A stretch of 64,000 bases of DNA, from NCBI RefSeq assembly GCF_000808575.1, contig NZ_JWLW01000001.1, forward strand, positions 124,001-188,000, written 5' to 3'. This document shows positions 27,701 through 36,673 of this stretch, one piece after another. A program made the translations under genes and the position numbers. The DNA is from Alteromonas marina (GTDB lineage Bacteria; Pseudomonadota; Gammaproteobacteria; Enterobacterales; Alteromonadaceae). Position 1 is the stretch's first letter, and each line of letters starts with the position of its first letter. The notes under the pieces are model-generated. The model searched no databases and was not told where the DNA came from. It saw nothing but the letters and a program-made list of their open reading frames with translations.

Positions 27701-28223
27701 AATATCACTGGAATCAACGCTTGGGAGAGGTAGCTGTTTCTCTATTCATCTAGATTTAGCGCATACATCCAAGCCATACAATCACCAAAATATTGCCCAT
27801 ACCTCACCTTTTCAGCTGTCAAAACAATCTGAAGCGAATGTAAATTCGCCTTCAGCTTTTTTACTTGGCCGCTCTATATTACTCATAGAAAATGATGCTC
27901 AAGTCGCAGCAGCAATGCGTTCGTTACTAGGAGATTGGGGAGCTGATGTCCACTGGGTCAAAGGACTGCGGGATACACTCCCCTCTAGAAAAAACTTTGA
28001 CGTACTGATTGCAGACTATCACCTAAATGCAGGTGAGAAAGGCATTGAGTGCGCAGACCTACTTACTCAAAACGGCTTTTCGTTCCATTTCACGCTACTC
28101 ATAACAGCTAATCGAAGTCATAAAGTAAGGGAAGAAGCGGCTTCACTAGGTATGGCTTACTTACCGAAACCTGTAAAGCCGCTCGCGCTGAAGCGTCTAT
28201 TGAAACAAGGCCTTAAAAATTAA
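24783..28223 (+). CDS. CrbS/CbrA-like transporter-coupled hybrid histidine kinase
   Basis: 1146 residues. An N-terminal sodium:solute symporter-type domain of about 12-13 membrane helices (to about 490) is followed by a PAS domain (about 615-720, GISVLDEKLQLLAWNDRYTE), a short coiled coil, HisKA with phospho-acceptor H777 (AAGHDLMQP), HATPase_c (NLLSNAVRYT, DTGNGIA, GIGLGLTIVERI) and a C-terminal receiver with phospho-acceptor D1078 (IADYHL). This architecture is that of CrbS/CbrA sensors; CrbS controls acetyl-CoA synthetase in Vibrio. A LuxR-type regulator lies 1 kb downstream. Which solute it senses is not shown. Confidence 0.88.
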   Translation: MLSIWTVGIIVGFYLLALFALAFWGDKRLRDNQQHPILYSLGLGVHCTSWAFFGTTSQAAQYGWAVIPTYLGIMLTMAFAFPVVLHISRLCQQHNISSLADLISLKYQHSHLIAALITLLCFFGVVPYIALQLDAITKSINLLTDDAHTSTPWLSIYVAILLALFAIIFGTRTLNLTDKHPGLLLTIAFESVIKLVALCAVGVYVCFYLFDGVLDLVSNAASNASAREVIYADSAPWVYVSHVVLGVCSMFVLPRQFHMNFVEQNGEGELRTARWLFPLYLFGMTLFIIPIALAGKMLLPVDTSSDAYVLALPLHAENIALSSFAFIGGLSATTSMVIVATLALGIMISNNVVTPLWLKARLKTSPNRSMQPNKILSIRRITVVVVLSIALWYHLNISQAAPLVKSGVIAIALLAQCMPSLMFGLYWSKSNKAAAIYALLVGFTCWAAFLLYPSLLSSYYFNPAPTDQALGLGFAFSLLANCLTFVTVALITSRRGTKPNNTLPTDHDTPRLPVKVRDLIALTERVLESATHSQLVKQLSVDVNRAASSGYASQALIDRVNKLLAAQVGAPSARILLGAIADTGNNSFPELVDWVEEASQSFQFNHEVLQSSVQNIEQGISVLDEKLQLLAWNDRYTELFAYPKGFLKAGMPITEILSYNAKRGLFSSFNIESEPFTIQTEINKRVNFMLDGSRHKFIRKQTNGKVIELNGAPLPGGGYVTTYSDITEYIAIQRQLENSKLELEERVAMRTAELEEAKRQAVLANESKTKFLAAAGHDLMQPFNAAALFASMLSKKTQGGELADLSKGVVNSLDSAQSILTMLLDMTKLDAGVLKVQQSVFPLNEILSSLAQEFSIIAEQKGIKLSYLPSSLFVYSDKNLLRRVVQNLLSNAVRYTSTGKIVLGVRRGACSNENIEKSEKIRIVVCDTGNGIAADEQQNIFGEFHQLDNPNSSEGIGLGLTIVERICRLLGHRISLESTLGRGSCFSIHLDLAHTSKPYNHQNIAHTSPFQLSKQSEANVNSPSAFLLGRSILLIENDAQVAAAMRSLLGDWGADVHWVKGLRDTLPSRKNFDVLIADYHLNAGEKGIECADLLTQNGFSFHFTLLITANRSHKVREEAASLGMAYLPKPVKPLALKRLLKQGLKN

Positions 28224-29114
28224 CTACTCTGGCAATCCAATATGCATCTTCGCGGTGCTATATTCCAGAGTAATAACGAAGTCTTTTAACAGGTCGTAAC
28301 CAATGAGTCCAACCACTTTCTTACCACCGAGTCTGCTTCCTAACTCTTTGTATTGGCTTTCTATGTGTGTCTTTTGACCTTCACTTGGAAAACTCACTTT
28401 AACATCACTGATTTCGTACGGCCCAAATTTTACAGTGTCAGCTGTTGCAAACTCATTAATACCAGAACCGTTTACTCCGAAAGATTCCGACGCCGCCTCA
28501 ACTTTATCTAATAGACCAACTCTAGACGCTACTTTTCTGTCAACAAACAGTGATCCCGAATTACCTGTATCAATAAGAAGCCAATGTGCTTTACCGTTAA
28601 TTTCAATTTCCGCAATAGGCATACCACTCCCCTGCTGGACCACAGTGCGAACATTAGCCACATCGTACATATTTACGCTGTCTCTAGTTATCAGTCTCAT
28701 TTTTTTGTTGGGGTAGTCTAATTGAACAATGAAGTTTTGAAAAAAGCTTGCCCCTAAAAGCAGCCCGTTTGAATGATGGCCTAGGTTTCCTTCAACCAAG
28801 CTATCGAGTTCGAAATCTGAGCCAAATATATTCACTTTCACATTATTAAATGTGCTTCGCTTCTCAATTTTATATACCCCCTGAATCTTGACCGCTCTTC
28901 CGCCGTCTAACTCAAGGTCATGTTTTCCAATGAACGCTTTATTAATACTGTTTATCTGCGCGCCGGAATCGAGCATAACGCGAGACTCTATACCTTCTAT
29001 GGTTACAGGTAAAAATACGTGGCCTCTGTCGAGTGTAAAGTCAGTCCAGTGAGTAGCTGCAGCGCGGCAAAAGAGAGGGAGAAATAAAGATAGTAATAAT
29101 GCAGAACGCTTCAT
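28224..29114 (-). CDS. exported retropepsin-like aspartyl protease family protein
   Basis: 296 residues with an N-terminal signal peptide (MKRSALLLSLFLPLFCRAAA). Two retropepsin-like halves each carry an active-site Asp motif, MLDSGAQ near residue 49 and LLIDTGNSG near residue 180, with hydrophobic-Gly motifs after each (LLLGASFF, VVGLIGYDLL). Probably a periplasmic monomeric aspartyl protease or peptide-binding relative. Its stop abuts the sensor kinase stop with no gap, so the two transcripts converge. ATG start at 29114 is preceded by AAAAGGA. Confidence 0.8.
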   Translation of the reverse strand: MKRSALLLSLFLPLFCRAAATHWTDFTLDRGHVFLPVTIEGIESRVMLDSGAQINSINKAFIGKHDLELDGGRAVKIQGVYKIEKRSTFNNVKVNIFGSDFELDSLVEGNLGHHSNGLLLGASFFQNFIVQLDYPNKKMRLITRDSVNMYDVANVRTVVQQGSGMPIAEIEINGKAHWLLIDTGNSGSLFVDRKVASRVGLLDKVEAASESFGVNGSGINEFATADTVKFGPYEISDVKVSFPSEGQKTHIESQYKELGSRLGGKKVVGLIGYDLLKDFVITLEYSTAKMHIGLPE

Positions 29115-29233
29115 AAAAGTCCTTTTTATTAAATATAATTTTTGTTTTTGAATGTTCGACGCGATGTTAACAAATAACTATTGCGACTTCTATATCTACA
29201 AAATATTCGATAAATACTTATACAATCAGAGCG

Positions 29234-29899
29234 CTAAACATGCATTGCATTTTTGAACGCGATACCGGCCTTGGTTCTGTTAATAACACCAAGCTTTCTC
29301 AATACTGCAGATACATGCTGTTTAACGGTGGACTCAGAAATGGCCAGTTCGTAAGCAATCTGCTTGTTAAGCAAGCCGTCTGATACCATTCGCAACACTT
29401 TAAGTTGGTGAGGGGTAAGTTGCTTTAATCGGGTTGTGAAATCATCTTGGCCAGAGTGGCCATTCGCATTCGATGCAGTGGTATTTGGCATCGTAGCTGA
29501 TGCATTGTGAACTGAAGCTGGGATCCAAGTTTCACCGTCTAACACCGTATTTACCGCGTCAATAATGCAATCGACTGACGCTGATTTGGGTATAAAACCG
29601 CTTGCGCCTAACGCAAACGATTTTGCCATAACATCAGGCTCTTCTTGTGCGGTAATAACAACAACAAGTACATCAGGATAGAGCGCATGTACCTCAGCAA
29701 GGCCATTTAACCCTTCATTGCCTGGCATAGTAAGATCTAAGAAAAGCAGATCGATGTCGTCATTTTCTTCAAGACTAGTGAGCGTATCGGGGAACGTGGA
29801 GGTTTCTACAAGTTCGATATGCTCCACACTAGCTAACGCATGGCACATCGCAGCCCTGAACAGAGGATGATCGTCAGCAATCAAGATTTTCACAGACAT
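29234..29899 (-). CDS. LuxR/NarL-type response regulator, CrbR-like
   Basis: 221 residues. Receiver domain 1-120 with the acidic pair DD at 9-10 and phospho-acceptor D55 (LLFLDLTMPG), conserved Lys in GFIPKSAS, a variable linker, and a LuxR HTH domain at about 155-210 (LTPHQLKVLRMVSDGLLNKQIAYEL, STVKQHVSAVLRKLGV; shown here in parts). Position 1 kb from the CrbS-like kinase makes it the likely partner and a possible activator of acetate/propionate activation genes. That pairing is inferred from position. Confidence 0.85.
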   Translation of the reverse strand: MSVKILIADDHPLFRAAMCHALASVEHIELVETSTFPDTLTSLEENDDIDLLFLDLTMPGNEGLNGLAEVHALYPDVLVVVITAQEEPDVMAKSFALGASGFIPKSASVDCIIDAVNTVLDGETWIPASVHNASATMPNTTASNANGHSGQDDFTTRLKQLTPHQLKVLRMVSDGLLNKQIAYELAISESTVKQHVSAVLRKLGVINRTKAGIAFKNAMHV

Positions 29900-30142
29900 A
29901 ATGCTATCAACTTGTAACTACCTTGTTAATCAACATACTACCACGCCGGTAAAAAAAGGTTAATCTTATTGGCGTATCTGTTATTGCGTATCTGTAATTG
30001 GGTAAGGGTCTGCACCACGCCCTTCACTACTCGACATATCTGCCGGCCAACACAATCGAAAGAGGTCGAGCAAACGTGAGCACGCCTAAGCGCAATGGCC
30101 TAGGCGTGAAACGTGTTGCTGGTCTTCTTCAGAACATACCGT

Positions 30143-32521
30143 TTAGAATCGATAACCTACCGTAAGGTGAACTGTACGTGGGTCACCGTAATAACCGATA
30201 AGTGTCGTATCGCCACCAAGGCCCGGACCGAAGTTACCTTCATCGTCTTGCGTGACAAAGTCATAACCACCAACCAGATACTCTTCATCGGTCAGGTTTT
30301 TGACGTGTAGTCCAGCATACCAATCGCCTTCAACGCTTTCCCAGCGCGCGCTTAAGTTCACCATACCATAGGCATCTTGTTGAATAAGATCGCTGGTTTC
30401 AAAGATAAGATAATCATCGCGATAGTAGTAGTTGGCATTGAAAGTAATATCCCCAAAACTCGTTTCTAGTAGGTAGTTGGCATTAAGATTAAAGGTATTC
30501 TCTGGCGTACTTGCTAGACCAATCAACGGAGGGATTGCATTGTTTTTCTTAATCTCAAAGTCAATATAACCGTAAGCAACGTCAAACTGAAGGTTATCTG
30601 TGGCTACCCACGTCATCTCCAACTCGGCGCCTTTTGCGGCCGTTTCTGCAGCATTACGCAGTCGCTGGTCGAGGGCTGTTGGATCAGATAAATCCCCTTC
30701 TACACCGATATACTGACGATCTTTGTGGTCGTAAGAGAACAATGTGATATTCATACGAAGTGCGTCGGTTAAGTCACTCTTCACACCCACTTCGAAGCTG
30801 TCAACGACTTCTGGTTCAACACCAGGCTCGTTAGTCTGAGCACGAGGGTTAAACGTGCCCGATTTGAAGCCTTGTGAATAGCTCGCGAAGAACATGGTAT
30901 CGCGGTCCATTTGATACTCCACGCCCACTCTCGGGGTAAAGCGCGACCAACTCTCTACCGCTGGCGCGTCTAACACGTCATCGCCATCGGTGTCTGTCCC
31001 AAGTACTTGAGGTACTAATTGTCCGTCGGGACGCACGTACCCATCAATCCAGTCGGTATACGGATAAACATTGGCGAATACCAAACCGTTATTTACAAAC
31101 GCGGTCTTTTCTTCATCGGTGTATCGGGCACCAAGCGAAAGCGATAGCTTATCGGTTACGTCATAGTTCATTTGCGCATAGGCAGCCCAGCTTTCTGAGT
31201 TATTACAACCCGTCACTTCCCGCGTTAACCCTGAGGCACCAAGCGATTGACCTAACACACCTAAAATGGCATCAAAATTACCGCAACTCTCACCATCGTA
31301 AAAATAGAGCCCTGACACTAAGCTAAACGCGTTCCCGGTATAATTCGCTTGAATCTCGTGAGTATCATTATTGTCGTCATACTCTGCCGGTACATCAAAA
31401 ATAGGCAGAGGCGTATTGTCAAAATCAATGTTGGTAGGTGAATAGCTCTCTCTATGCGAACCAATATATTTAAGCTCTAAATCATCATTCACTCTGTATC
31501 GTGCCAACCAGTTATAGCCTTCTAACTCGACTTTATTCCATGTAGGTAAACTGGTGTAAGAATCGAAAACCGAATCAGGCACGGGAGCATCTGTTAAAAT
31601 ACTGGGAATTAAACGATAGCCGCCTTTCGCATTTGATGTATCTTCGGTTTTATCCCAGCCAATGCGGAAAAATAAATCTTCGCTTGGATGAACTTCAAGT
31701 GTCACACGGGCTGCCCAAAGATCTTTGTTATAGTTCTCTTTATCTTGATTGGGCAACGCGCTTAACAGATATTCACCGAAGCCGTCGCGGTTTAAGTTGG
31801 CATAACCCACGCCTAGATACACCGTGTCTTCAATCAATGGTATTTGACCTGTCACTTTGATATCACGCTGACTGTAACTACCTACCGTAGCTTCAACGTT
31901 CATCTGCGTATCGCCGGTCATTTCTTTCGTAACGTATTTAACCGCGCCACCAATCGTATTCTTTCCGTAAAGCGTCCCCTGCGGGCCACGTAACACCTCA
32001 ATACGCTGTACGTCTAACAAATCAAGTACGGCCCCTTGTGGGCGAGCAATATAAACATCGTCAACATAAATACCCACTCCTGGTTCATAGCCCCAAAGCG
32101 GGTCTTGCTGACCCAATCCGCGAATAAATGCCGTCAAAGTGGAATTGGTACCGCGACTGGTTTGTAGCGTAGTGTTGGGCGAAAACTGCTGCACTTCAGT
32201 CAGCACGCTAATCCCTTTTTCTCCAAGTTCAACCGCACCAATAGACGTGATAGCTACCGGCGTTTCCTGTAGCGACTCTACAGTTTTTCGCGCTGTCACC
32301 TCAATACGTTCTAATTTTCCTTTTTGCGCTTCGGCATCGGCATTGGCTTGACTATCCTGAGCAAATACTGGCGCTGTGCTTAAAACGCTAGCCACCGCTA
32401 GGGCACAAAGGCTGTGCATGGGGTGCTTAACTGAATCGCTTTTGCGTTCTACTGTGCTAACAGAGGCTGAATGTGATTGGTAGGGTAAAACCAAGCCATT
32501 TGTGTGTATTGATTGAGACAT
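30143..32521 (-). CDS. TonB-dependent outer-membrane receptor
   Basis: About 792 residues. A long N-terminal export region (signal core near ALAVASVLSTAPVFAQ), TonB box-like LERIEVTARKTVESL, a plug domain (VEVLRGPQGTLYGKNTIGGAV), and a 22-strand barrel ending in an aromatic C-terminus (HLTVGYRF). AAGGA six bases upstream supports the ATG at 32521. Divergent from the hydroxybutyrate permease/hydrolase unit, which suggests that it imports hydroxybutyrate oligomers or a related ester; the ligand cannot be read from sequence. A GC hairpin (30081-30108) follows the stop without a T-run. Confidence 0.9.
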   Translation of the reverse strand: MSQSIHTNGLVLPYQSHSASVSTVERKSDSVKHPMHSLCALAVASVLSTAPVFAQDSQANADAEAQKGKLERIEVTARKTVESLQETPVAITSIGAVELGEKGISVLTEVQQFSPNTTLQTSRGTNSTLTAFIRGLGQQDPLWGYEPGVGIYVDDVYIARPQGAVLDLLDVQRIEVLRGPQGTLYGKNTIGGAVKYVTKEMTGDTQMNVEATVGSYSQRDIKVTGQIPLIEDTVYLGVGYANLNRDGFGEYLLSALPNQDKENYNKDLWAARVTLEVHPSEDLFFRIGWDKTEDTSNAKGGYRLIPSILTDAPVPDSVFDSYTSLPTWNKVELEGYNWLARYRVNDDLELKYIGSHRESYSPTNIDFDNTPLPIFDVPAEYDDNNDTHEIQANYTGNAFSLVSGLYFYDGESCGNFDAILGVLGQSLGASGLTREVTGCNNSESWAAYAQMNYDVTDKLSLSLGARYTDEEKTAFVNNGLVFANVYPYTDWIDGYVRPDGQLVPQVLGTDTDGDDVLDAPAVESWSRFTPRVGVEYQMDRDTMFFASYSQGFKSGTFNPRAQTNEPGVEPEVVDSFEVGVKSDLTDALRMNITLFSYDHKDRQYIGVEGDLSDPTALDQRLRNAAETAAKGAELEMTWVATDNLQFDVAYGYIDFEIKKNNAIPPLIGLASTPENTFNLNANYLLETSFGDITFNANYYYRDDYLIFETSDLIQQDAYGMVNLSARWESVEGDWYAGLHVKNLTDEEYLVGGYDFVTQDDEGNFGPGLGGDTTLIGYYGDPRTVHLTVGYRF

Positions 32522-32784
32522 AGTGAGTCCTTGTTGTTCTAAGTTCTGGTCACTGCCGGATATATTGCCTACGGTCAAAATCACTTTAGTTAATTAATTG
32601 TTAATAGTATGTAGTACCATCGTACTATGGGATTTTGATAAAAGTAACGTCAAACTTTATGTCTGTTATGAACGCTTTTTATCTGATTTGTATACACTTT
32701 TTGGTTTTGAGTGTAAGCAAATCTTTAATCGACTTAACTGTTTCGGATCATCTGCGGTCACAGATTTTTTAAGGAATAATAACT

Positions 32785-34080
32785 ATGTTAAGTATGATTG
32801 GCTTAGTAGGCGGTCTGTTGTTGCTTATTGTTTTGACAATACGCGGAATGAACCTCTTTATTGCTGCACCTTTGTGTGCGCTTGTCGTTGCCACTACCAA
32901 TAATATCGGCGTCTTCACCGGCGACGTGAACTTCGTTCAAACCTATATGAGCGGTTTCTCTGGCTTTATCGCCTCTTGGTTTTTCATGTTTTTACTTGGT
33001 GCGTTATTCGGTAAGTTCATGGAAGACACAGGCGCAGCAGATGCTGTTTCTCGCTGGATCATCACCAAAATTGGTTACAAGCGTGCTGTATTAGCTGTTG
33101 TGCTAGCTTGCGCTATTTTGACCTACGGTGGTGTAAGCGTGTTTGTGGTAGCGTTTTCTGTTTATCCTATGGCGGTAAGTTTGTTTAAAGATGCCAACCT
33201 ACCCCGTCGCTTCATACCTGCTGCCATGGCATTCGGGTCGGTAACATTTACGATGACCTCCGCGGGCTCGCCAGAAATCCAAAACTGGATCCCTATAAAG
33301 TATTTGGGCACCTCCCCTTTTGCCGCGTGGGAAGTTAGCCTTGTCGTCGCCATATTCATGGCATGCTTCGGTTACTGGTGGCTGGCTAAGATGATCAGAA
33401 AAGCCGTTAATAACGGCGAGGTGTTTGAAGCCAGAGCAAGCGACCCTGAAGTGCGAGACAGAGCGCTACCCCACCCGCTTACCGGAATTGTGCCGTTAGT
33501 CGTGGTGTTAGTCATTTCGTTTCTATTCCATGAAGAACTCGCTCAGCTGGCGCTTATTCTGGCGTTAGGCGGCGGCGTACTGTGTTTGCTGGCTATTAAC
33601 TACAAACATTTTCACAGTTTACCGGTTGCCATAAATGCGGGTACCACCGGCGCATTGATCGCCATCGGTAACACCGCCGCTGTTGTAGGTTTTGGCTCTA
33701 TAGCAAAAAACACCGAAGCGTTTCAAACAACCGTAGCGCTTATGACCCAAATTCCTGGTAACGAGCTTATTGGTGCCGCCATTGCCGTAAGCGTGATTGC
33801 AGGGTTAACAGGAAGTGCATCGGGCGGACAAGCCATTGCCTTACCCTTGGTGGCTCCGCATTACCTTGACCAAGGCGTAGAGCCAGAACAGCTACATAGA
33901 ATTGTGTCTATATCATCAGGCGCACTAGATTCGTTACCTCACAATGGCTATGTGGTTACTACCATACGCGCCATTTGTAACGAAACCCATCAGGCTGCCT
34001 ACTGGGCGGTTGGTGCGCTAACTGTTGTGGTGCCAGTTATTGGCCTTGCCATGGCTATTGGCCTGTTTAGCATTATGTAG
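32785..34080 (+). CDS. GntP-family permease (likely 3-hydroxybutyrate uptake)
   Basis: 431 residues, about 12 membrane helices. It belongs to the GntP/IT superfamily: MLSMIGLVGGLLLLIVLTIR start, FLLGALFGKFMEDTGAADAV, GGVSVFVVAFSVYPMA and GALDSLPHNG near the end. Members move organic acids with protons across the inner membrane. First gene of a four-gene plus-strand unit that ends with 3-hydroxybutyrate dehydrogenase, so a hydroxybutyrate substrate is likely. AAGGA nine bases before the ATG. Confidence 0.88.
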   Translation: MLSMIGLVGGLLLLIVLTIRGMNLFIAAPLCALVVATTNNIGVFTGDVNFVQTYMSGFSGFIASWFFMFLLGALFGKFMEDTGAADAVSRWIITKIGYKRAVLAVVLACAILTYGGVSVFVVAFSVYPMAVSLFKDANLPRRFIPAAMAFGSVTFTMTSAGSPEIQNWIPIKYLGTSPFAAWEVSLVVAIFMACFGYWWLAKMIRKAVNNGEVFEARASDPEVRDRALPHPLTGIVPLVVVLVISFLFHEELAQLALILALGGGVLCLLAINYKHFHSLPVAINAGTTGALIAIGNTAAVVGFGSIAKNTEAFQTTVALMTQIPGNELIGAAIAVSVIAGLTGSASGGQAIALPLVAPHYLDQGVEPEQLHRIVSISSGALDSLPHNGYVVTTIRAICNETHQAAYWAVGALTVVVPVIGLAMAIGLFSIM

Positions 34081-34184
34081 CATTAGTCAAAGCCAACGAT
34101 ATGGCCTAAGGCCGCACGATATATAAGTCACTCTAGCAAAACATTGCCATCTAAAAATGCAGCCAGAGAAAGGGATAAGAAAGT

Positions 34185-35606
34185 ATGAATTGGAAAAAGA
34201 CGCTTGCTTCCACGTTAGTGTGGAGTAAGAGCAAAGGCATCAACAAGCTATTTAAACAGCCGGGCTCACAACGAGTGCAGAAACAGTTAGCATCAGCAAA
34301 TTTGGTTGAGGTGTATTTAATTAAAAAGCAGCGCTCATTGGTAGGATTATTTGCCACACTAATGTTGACTTTACATTGCCAAAGCATTGCTGGCGTCTCC
34401 GACGATACATCGCCATTGCTCAGTTCTTCAAAAGCACCTACTTCTGAGCCCGTTTCTTCCTTGTCAAGCGCTTCGCTGATGGTAGAAAAACGCATTTTTG
34501 AAATGCCTCATTTCACAACCTTTGGTGGTAAACAAATTAAAAACGTAAAAGTTGGCTGGGAGGCGTACGGAACACTAAATGATGCTAAGAGTAACGTTAT
34601 ACTGATTACCCACTATTTTTCTGGATCTTCCCACGCAGCTGGAAAGTACGATGAAAACGATCCAGCGCCAGGCTACTGGGATAGTATTATCGGCCCCGGC
34701 AAGGCGATTGATACAGACCGCTTTTATGTAATAAGCGTTGATACGCTGGCCAATCTAAATGCTTACGACCCGCACGTTATTACAACCGGTCCTACGTCAA
34801 TAAATCCAGATACAGGCAAACCTTATGGCTTAGACTTTCCCGTCGTGACAATACGTGACTTTGTCAATGTTCAAAAAGCACTTCTCGAAAGTTTAGACAT
34901 TAGCAAACTGTATGCGGTTATTGGGCCTTCTATGGGCTCTATGCAAGCTATCGATTGGGCGAGCGCTTACCCAGACTGGGTTGAACGTATGATTTCAGTT
35001 ATCGGCGCAGGTCAAAGCGATGCATGGACTACCGCGGCATTGGAACACTGGGCAACGCCTATCACTCTAGATAAAAACTGGAACAACGGCGCTTATTCCA
35101 AAGAACAAGCACCTCTTAATGGCTTAGCTGCCTCGCTCATGTTAATTACGCAAAATGCCCTTACCCCTTCTTTTTTCAACCTAACCGGCAACACGTTAGG
35201 GTATAAAAATGTTGAGTCGGCGCCGCTTAATGACATACGTCAATCACACAGTATTGTGAACTGGCTGCGTGAGCGAGCAAAGACCCGGGCAAAATCCATG
35301 GACGCAAACCACCTTTTATACTTGGTTCGAGCTTGCCAGCTCTTCGTTGCTGGGCATCAAGGTAATCTTGAGCAAGGGCTGGCGTCGATAAAGGCGAAAA
35401 CGCTGTTTATTCCAGCCCAAACTGATTTGCTTCTTATGCCCTACTTATCGCAAAGTGCACACCAAGGTTTAACTTCAATGAATAACGACAGCACATTGGT
35501 TACGCTAAATGGCAAATTAGGTCATTTAGAAGGCGTGACCAATGTATCCGCTCAAGCTCAGGCTATTCGCCAATTTTTAGAAAATGATAAGGCTGCAATG
35601 CAATGA
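34185..35606 (+). CDS. MetX-like alpha/beta hydrolase, probably exported
   Basis: 473 residues. An alpha/beta-hydrolase domain of the homoserine O-acetyltransferase type starts near residue 100: FGGKQIKNVKVGWEAYGT, THYFSGSSHAAGKY, nucleophile S249 in GPSMGS, and HLEG near the end for the catalytic His. Unlike cytosolic MetX, it has a hydrophobic segment at about 52-70 (LVGLFATLMLTLH) resembling a signal sequence, which suggests translation may start later (for example GTG at 34311). Overlaps the PHB depolymerase start (ATGA). An esterase role on short hydroxyalkanoate oligomers is inferred, not shown. Confidence 0.8.
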   Translation: MNWKKTLASTLVWSKSKGINKLFKQPGSQRVQKQLASANLVEVYLIKKQRSLVGLFATLMLTLHCQSIAGVSDDTSPLLSSSKAPTSEPVSSLSSASLMVEKRIFEMPHFTTFGGKQIKNVKVGWEAYGTLNDAKSNVILITHYFSGSSHAAGKYDENDPAPGYWDSIIGPGKAIDTDRFYVISVDTLANLNAYDPHVITTGPTSINPDTGKPYGLDFPVVTIRDFVNVQKALLESLDISKLYAVIGPSMGSMQAIDWASAYPDWVERMISVIGAGQSDAWTTAALEHWATPITLDKNWNNGAYSKEQAPLNGLAASLMLITQNALTPSFFNLTGNTLGYKNVESAPLNDIRQSHSIVNWLRERAKTRAKSMDANHLLYLVRACQLFVAGHQGNLEQGLASIKAKTLFIPAQTDLLLMPYLSQSAHQGLTSMNNDSTLVTLNGKLGHLEGVTNVSAQAQAIRQFLENDKAAMQ

Positions 35607-36673
35607 TGAAATCTACCCCCTTTTTACGCCACGCGCTTTGTCTGTCTGTATTAAGCGCACTTGCCGTTAGTGTACCGGTATTCGGTAACGATTCATCGGC
35701 GCAAGACGCGCTCCCTTCACTCACCATTGATTTAAAGAACGTTACCGTATCTGGCTTATCGTCAGGCGGTTACATGGCAACACAATTTCAATTAGCACAC
35801 AGCGACTGGGTAAAAGGCGTTGGCGTTATTGCTGGTGGCCCGTACTTCTGTGCACAAGGTGATATAACCACTGCCCTGGCACAGTGCGTGAACAAGGTAG
35901 AGGGAGAAATTAACCTTGAAGCGCTGAATGAAAAAGCTAAACAGTATGAAACTGAAGGAAAAATTGCGTCGCTTTCCAATATGAAAGACGCAAAAGTCTG
36001 GCTTTTTCACGGTACGCAAGACACTAGAGTGATTGCACCAGTAAGCGATTTATTATTTGAGCAATATAAATTGTGGACAGACACGCAAAATATTACCTAT
36101 ATCAATGACAAGCCGATGGCACACCTCTTTCCCACCAAAAACAATGGGGTTAACTGCATGAAATCAGAGAGCCCCTTCATTGGAAACTGCGACTACGATG
36201 CAGCAGGTGCCATGCTCTCTCATCTTGTTGAAGATGTTTCGACACCCGACGAGTCACTATCAGGGCAAATTCATTCAATTGATCAGCAAAAAATAGCGGG
36301 TGGCGATGCCAAAACATTAGCAAGTGAAGGCTTTGTGTATGTGCCTGAAAGCTGTGCACAAGGCGAGCCATGCAGAGCCCATATTAGTTTCCACGGCTGT
36401 AACCAGTATGCCGATGCCGTTGGCGATGCCTACACTACCCAAACAGGGCTGAATGAATGGGCTGATGACAACAATATCGTTGTGCTTTATCCGCAAACTA
36501 AAAAGTCATTATTCATGCCGTTAAATCCGCAAGGCTGTTGGGATTGGTGGGGCTATGCCTCTGGCGATTACGCCAACAGGGACGGCGCACAAATAAACGC
36601 AGTAAAACAGCTGCTGTTTTCATTAAATAGTGCACCTTCACTAAATAAATCCAACGGAAGTAACAATGACTAA
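35603..36673 (+). CDS. PHB depolymerase family esterase (exported)
   Basis: 356 residues with a signal peptide (MMKSTPFLRHALCLSVLSALAVSVPVFG). The catalytic Ser is S53 in the lipase box G51-L-S-S-G55, with FHGTQD and SFHGCNQ as likely Asp and His segments. It resembles the short-chain-length polyhydroxyalkanoate depolymerases (extracellular catalytic-domain type 2) and may hydrolyse poly(3-hydroxybutyrate) or its oligomers in the periplasm or outside. Start overlaps the previous stop as ATGA, and its last eight bases overlap the dehydrogenase start. Confidence 0.88.
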   Translation: MMKSTPFLRHALCLSVLSALAVSVPVFGNDSSAQDALPSLTIDLKNVTVSGLSSGGYMATQFQLAHSDWVKGVGVIAGGPYFCAQGDITTALAQCVNKVEGEINLEALNEKAKQYETEGKIASLSNMKDAKVWLFHGTQDTRVIAPVSDLLFEQYKLWTDTQNITYINDKPMAHLFPTKNNGVNCMKSESPFIGNCDYDAAGAMLSHLVEDVSTPDESLSGQIHSIDQQKIAGGDAKTLASEGFVYVPESCAQGEPCRAHISFHGCNQYADAVGDAYTTQTGLNEWADDNNIVVLYPQTKKSLFMPLNPQGCWDWWGYASGDYANRDGAQINAVKQLLFSLNSAPSLNKSNGSNND

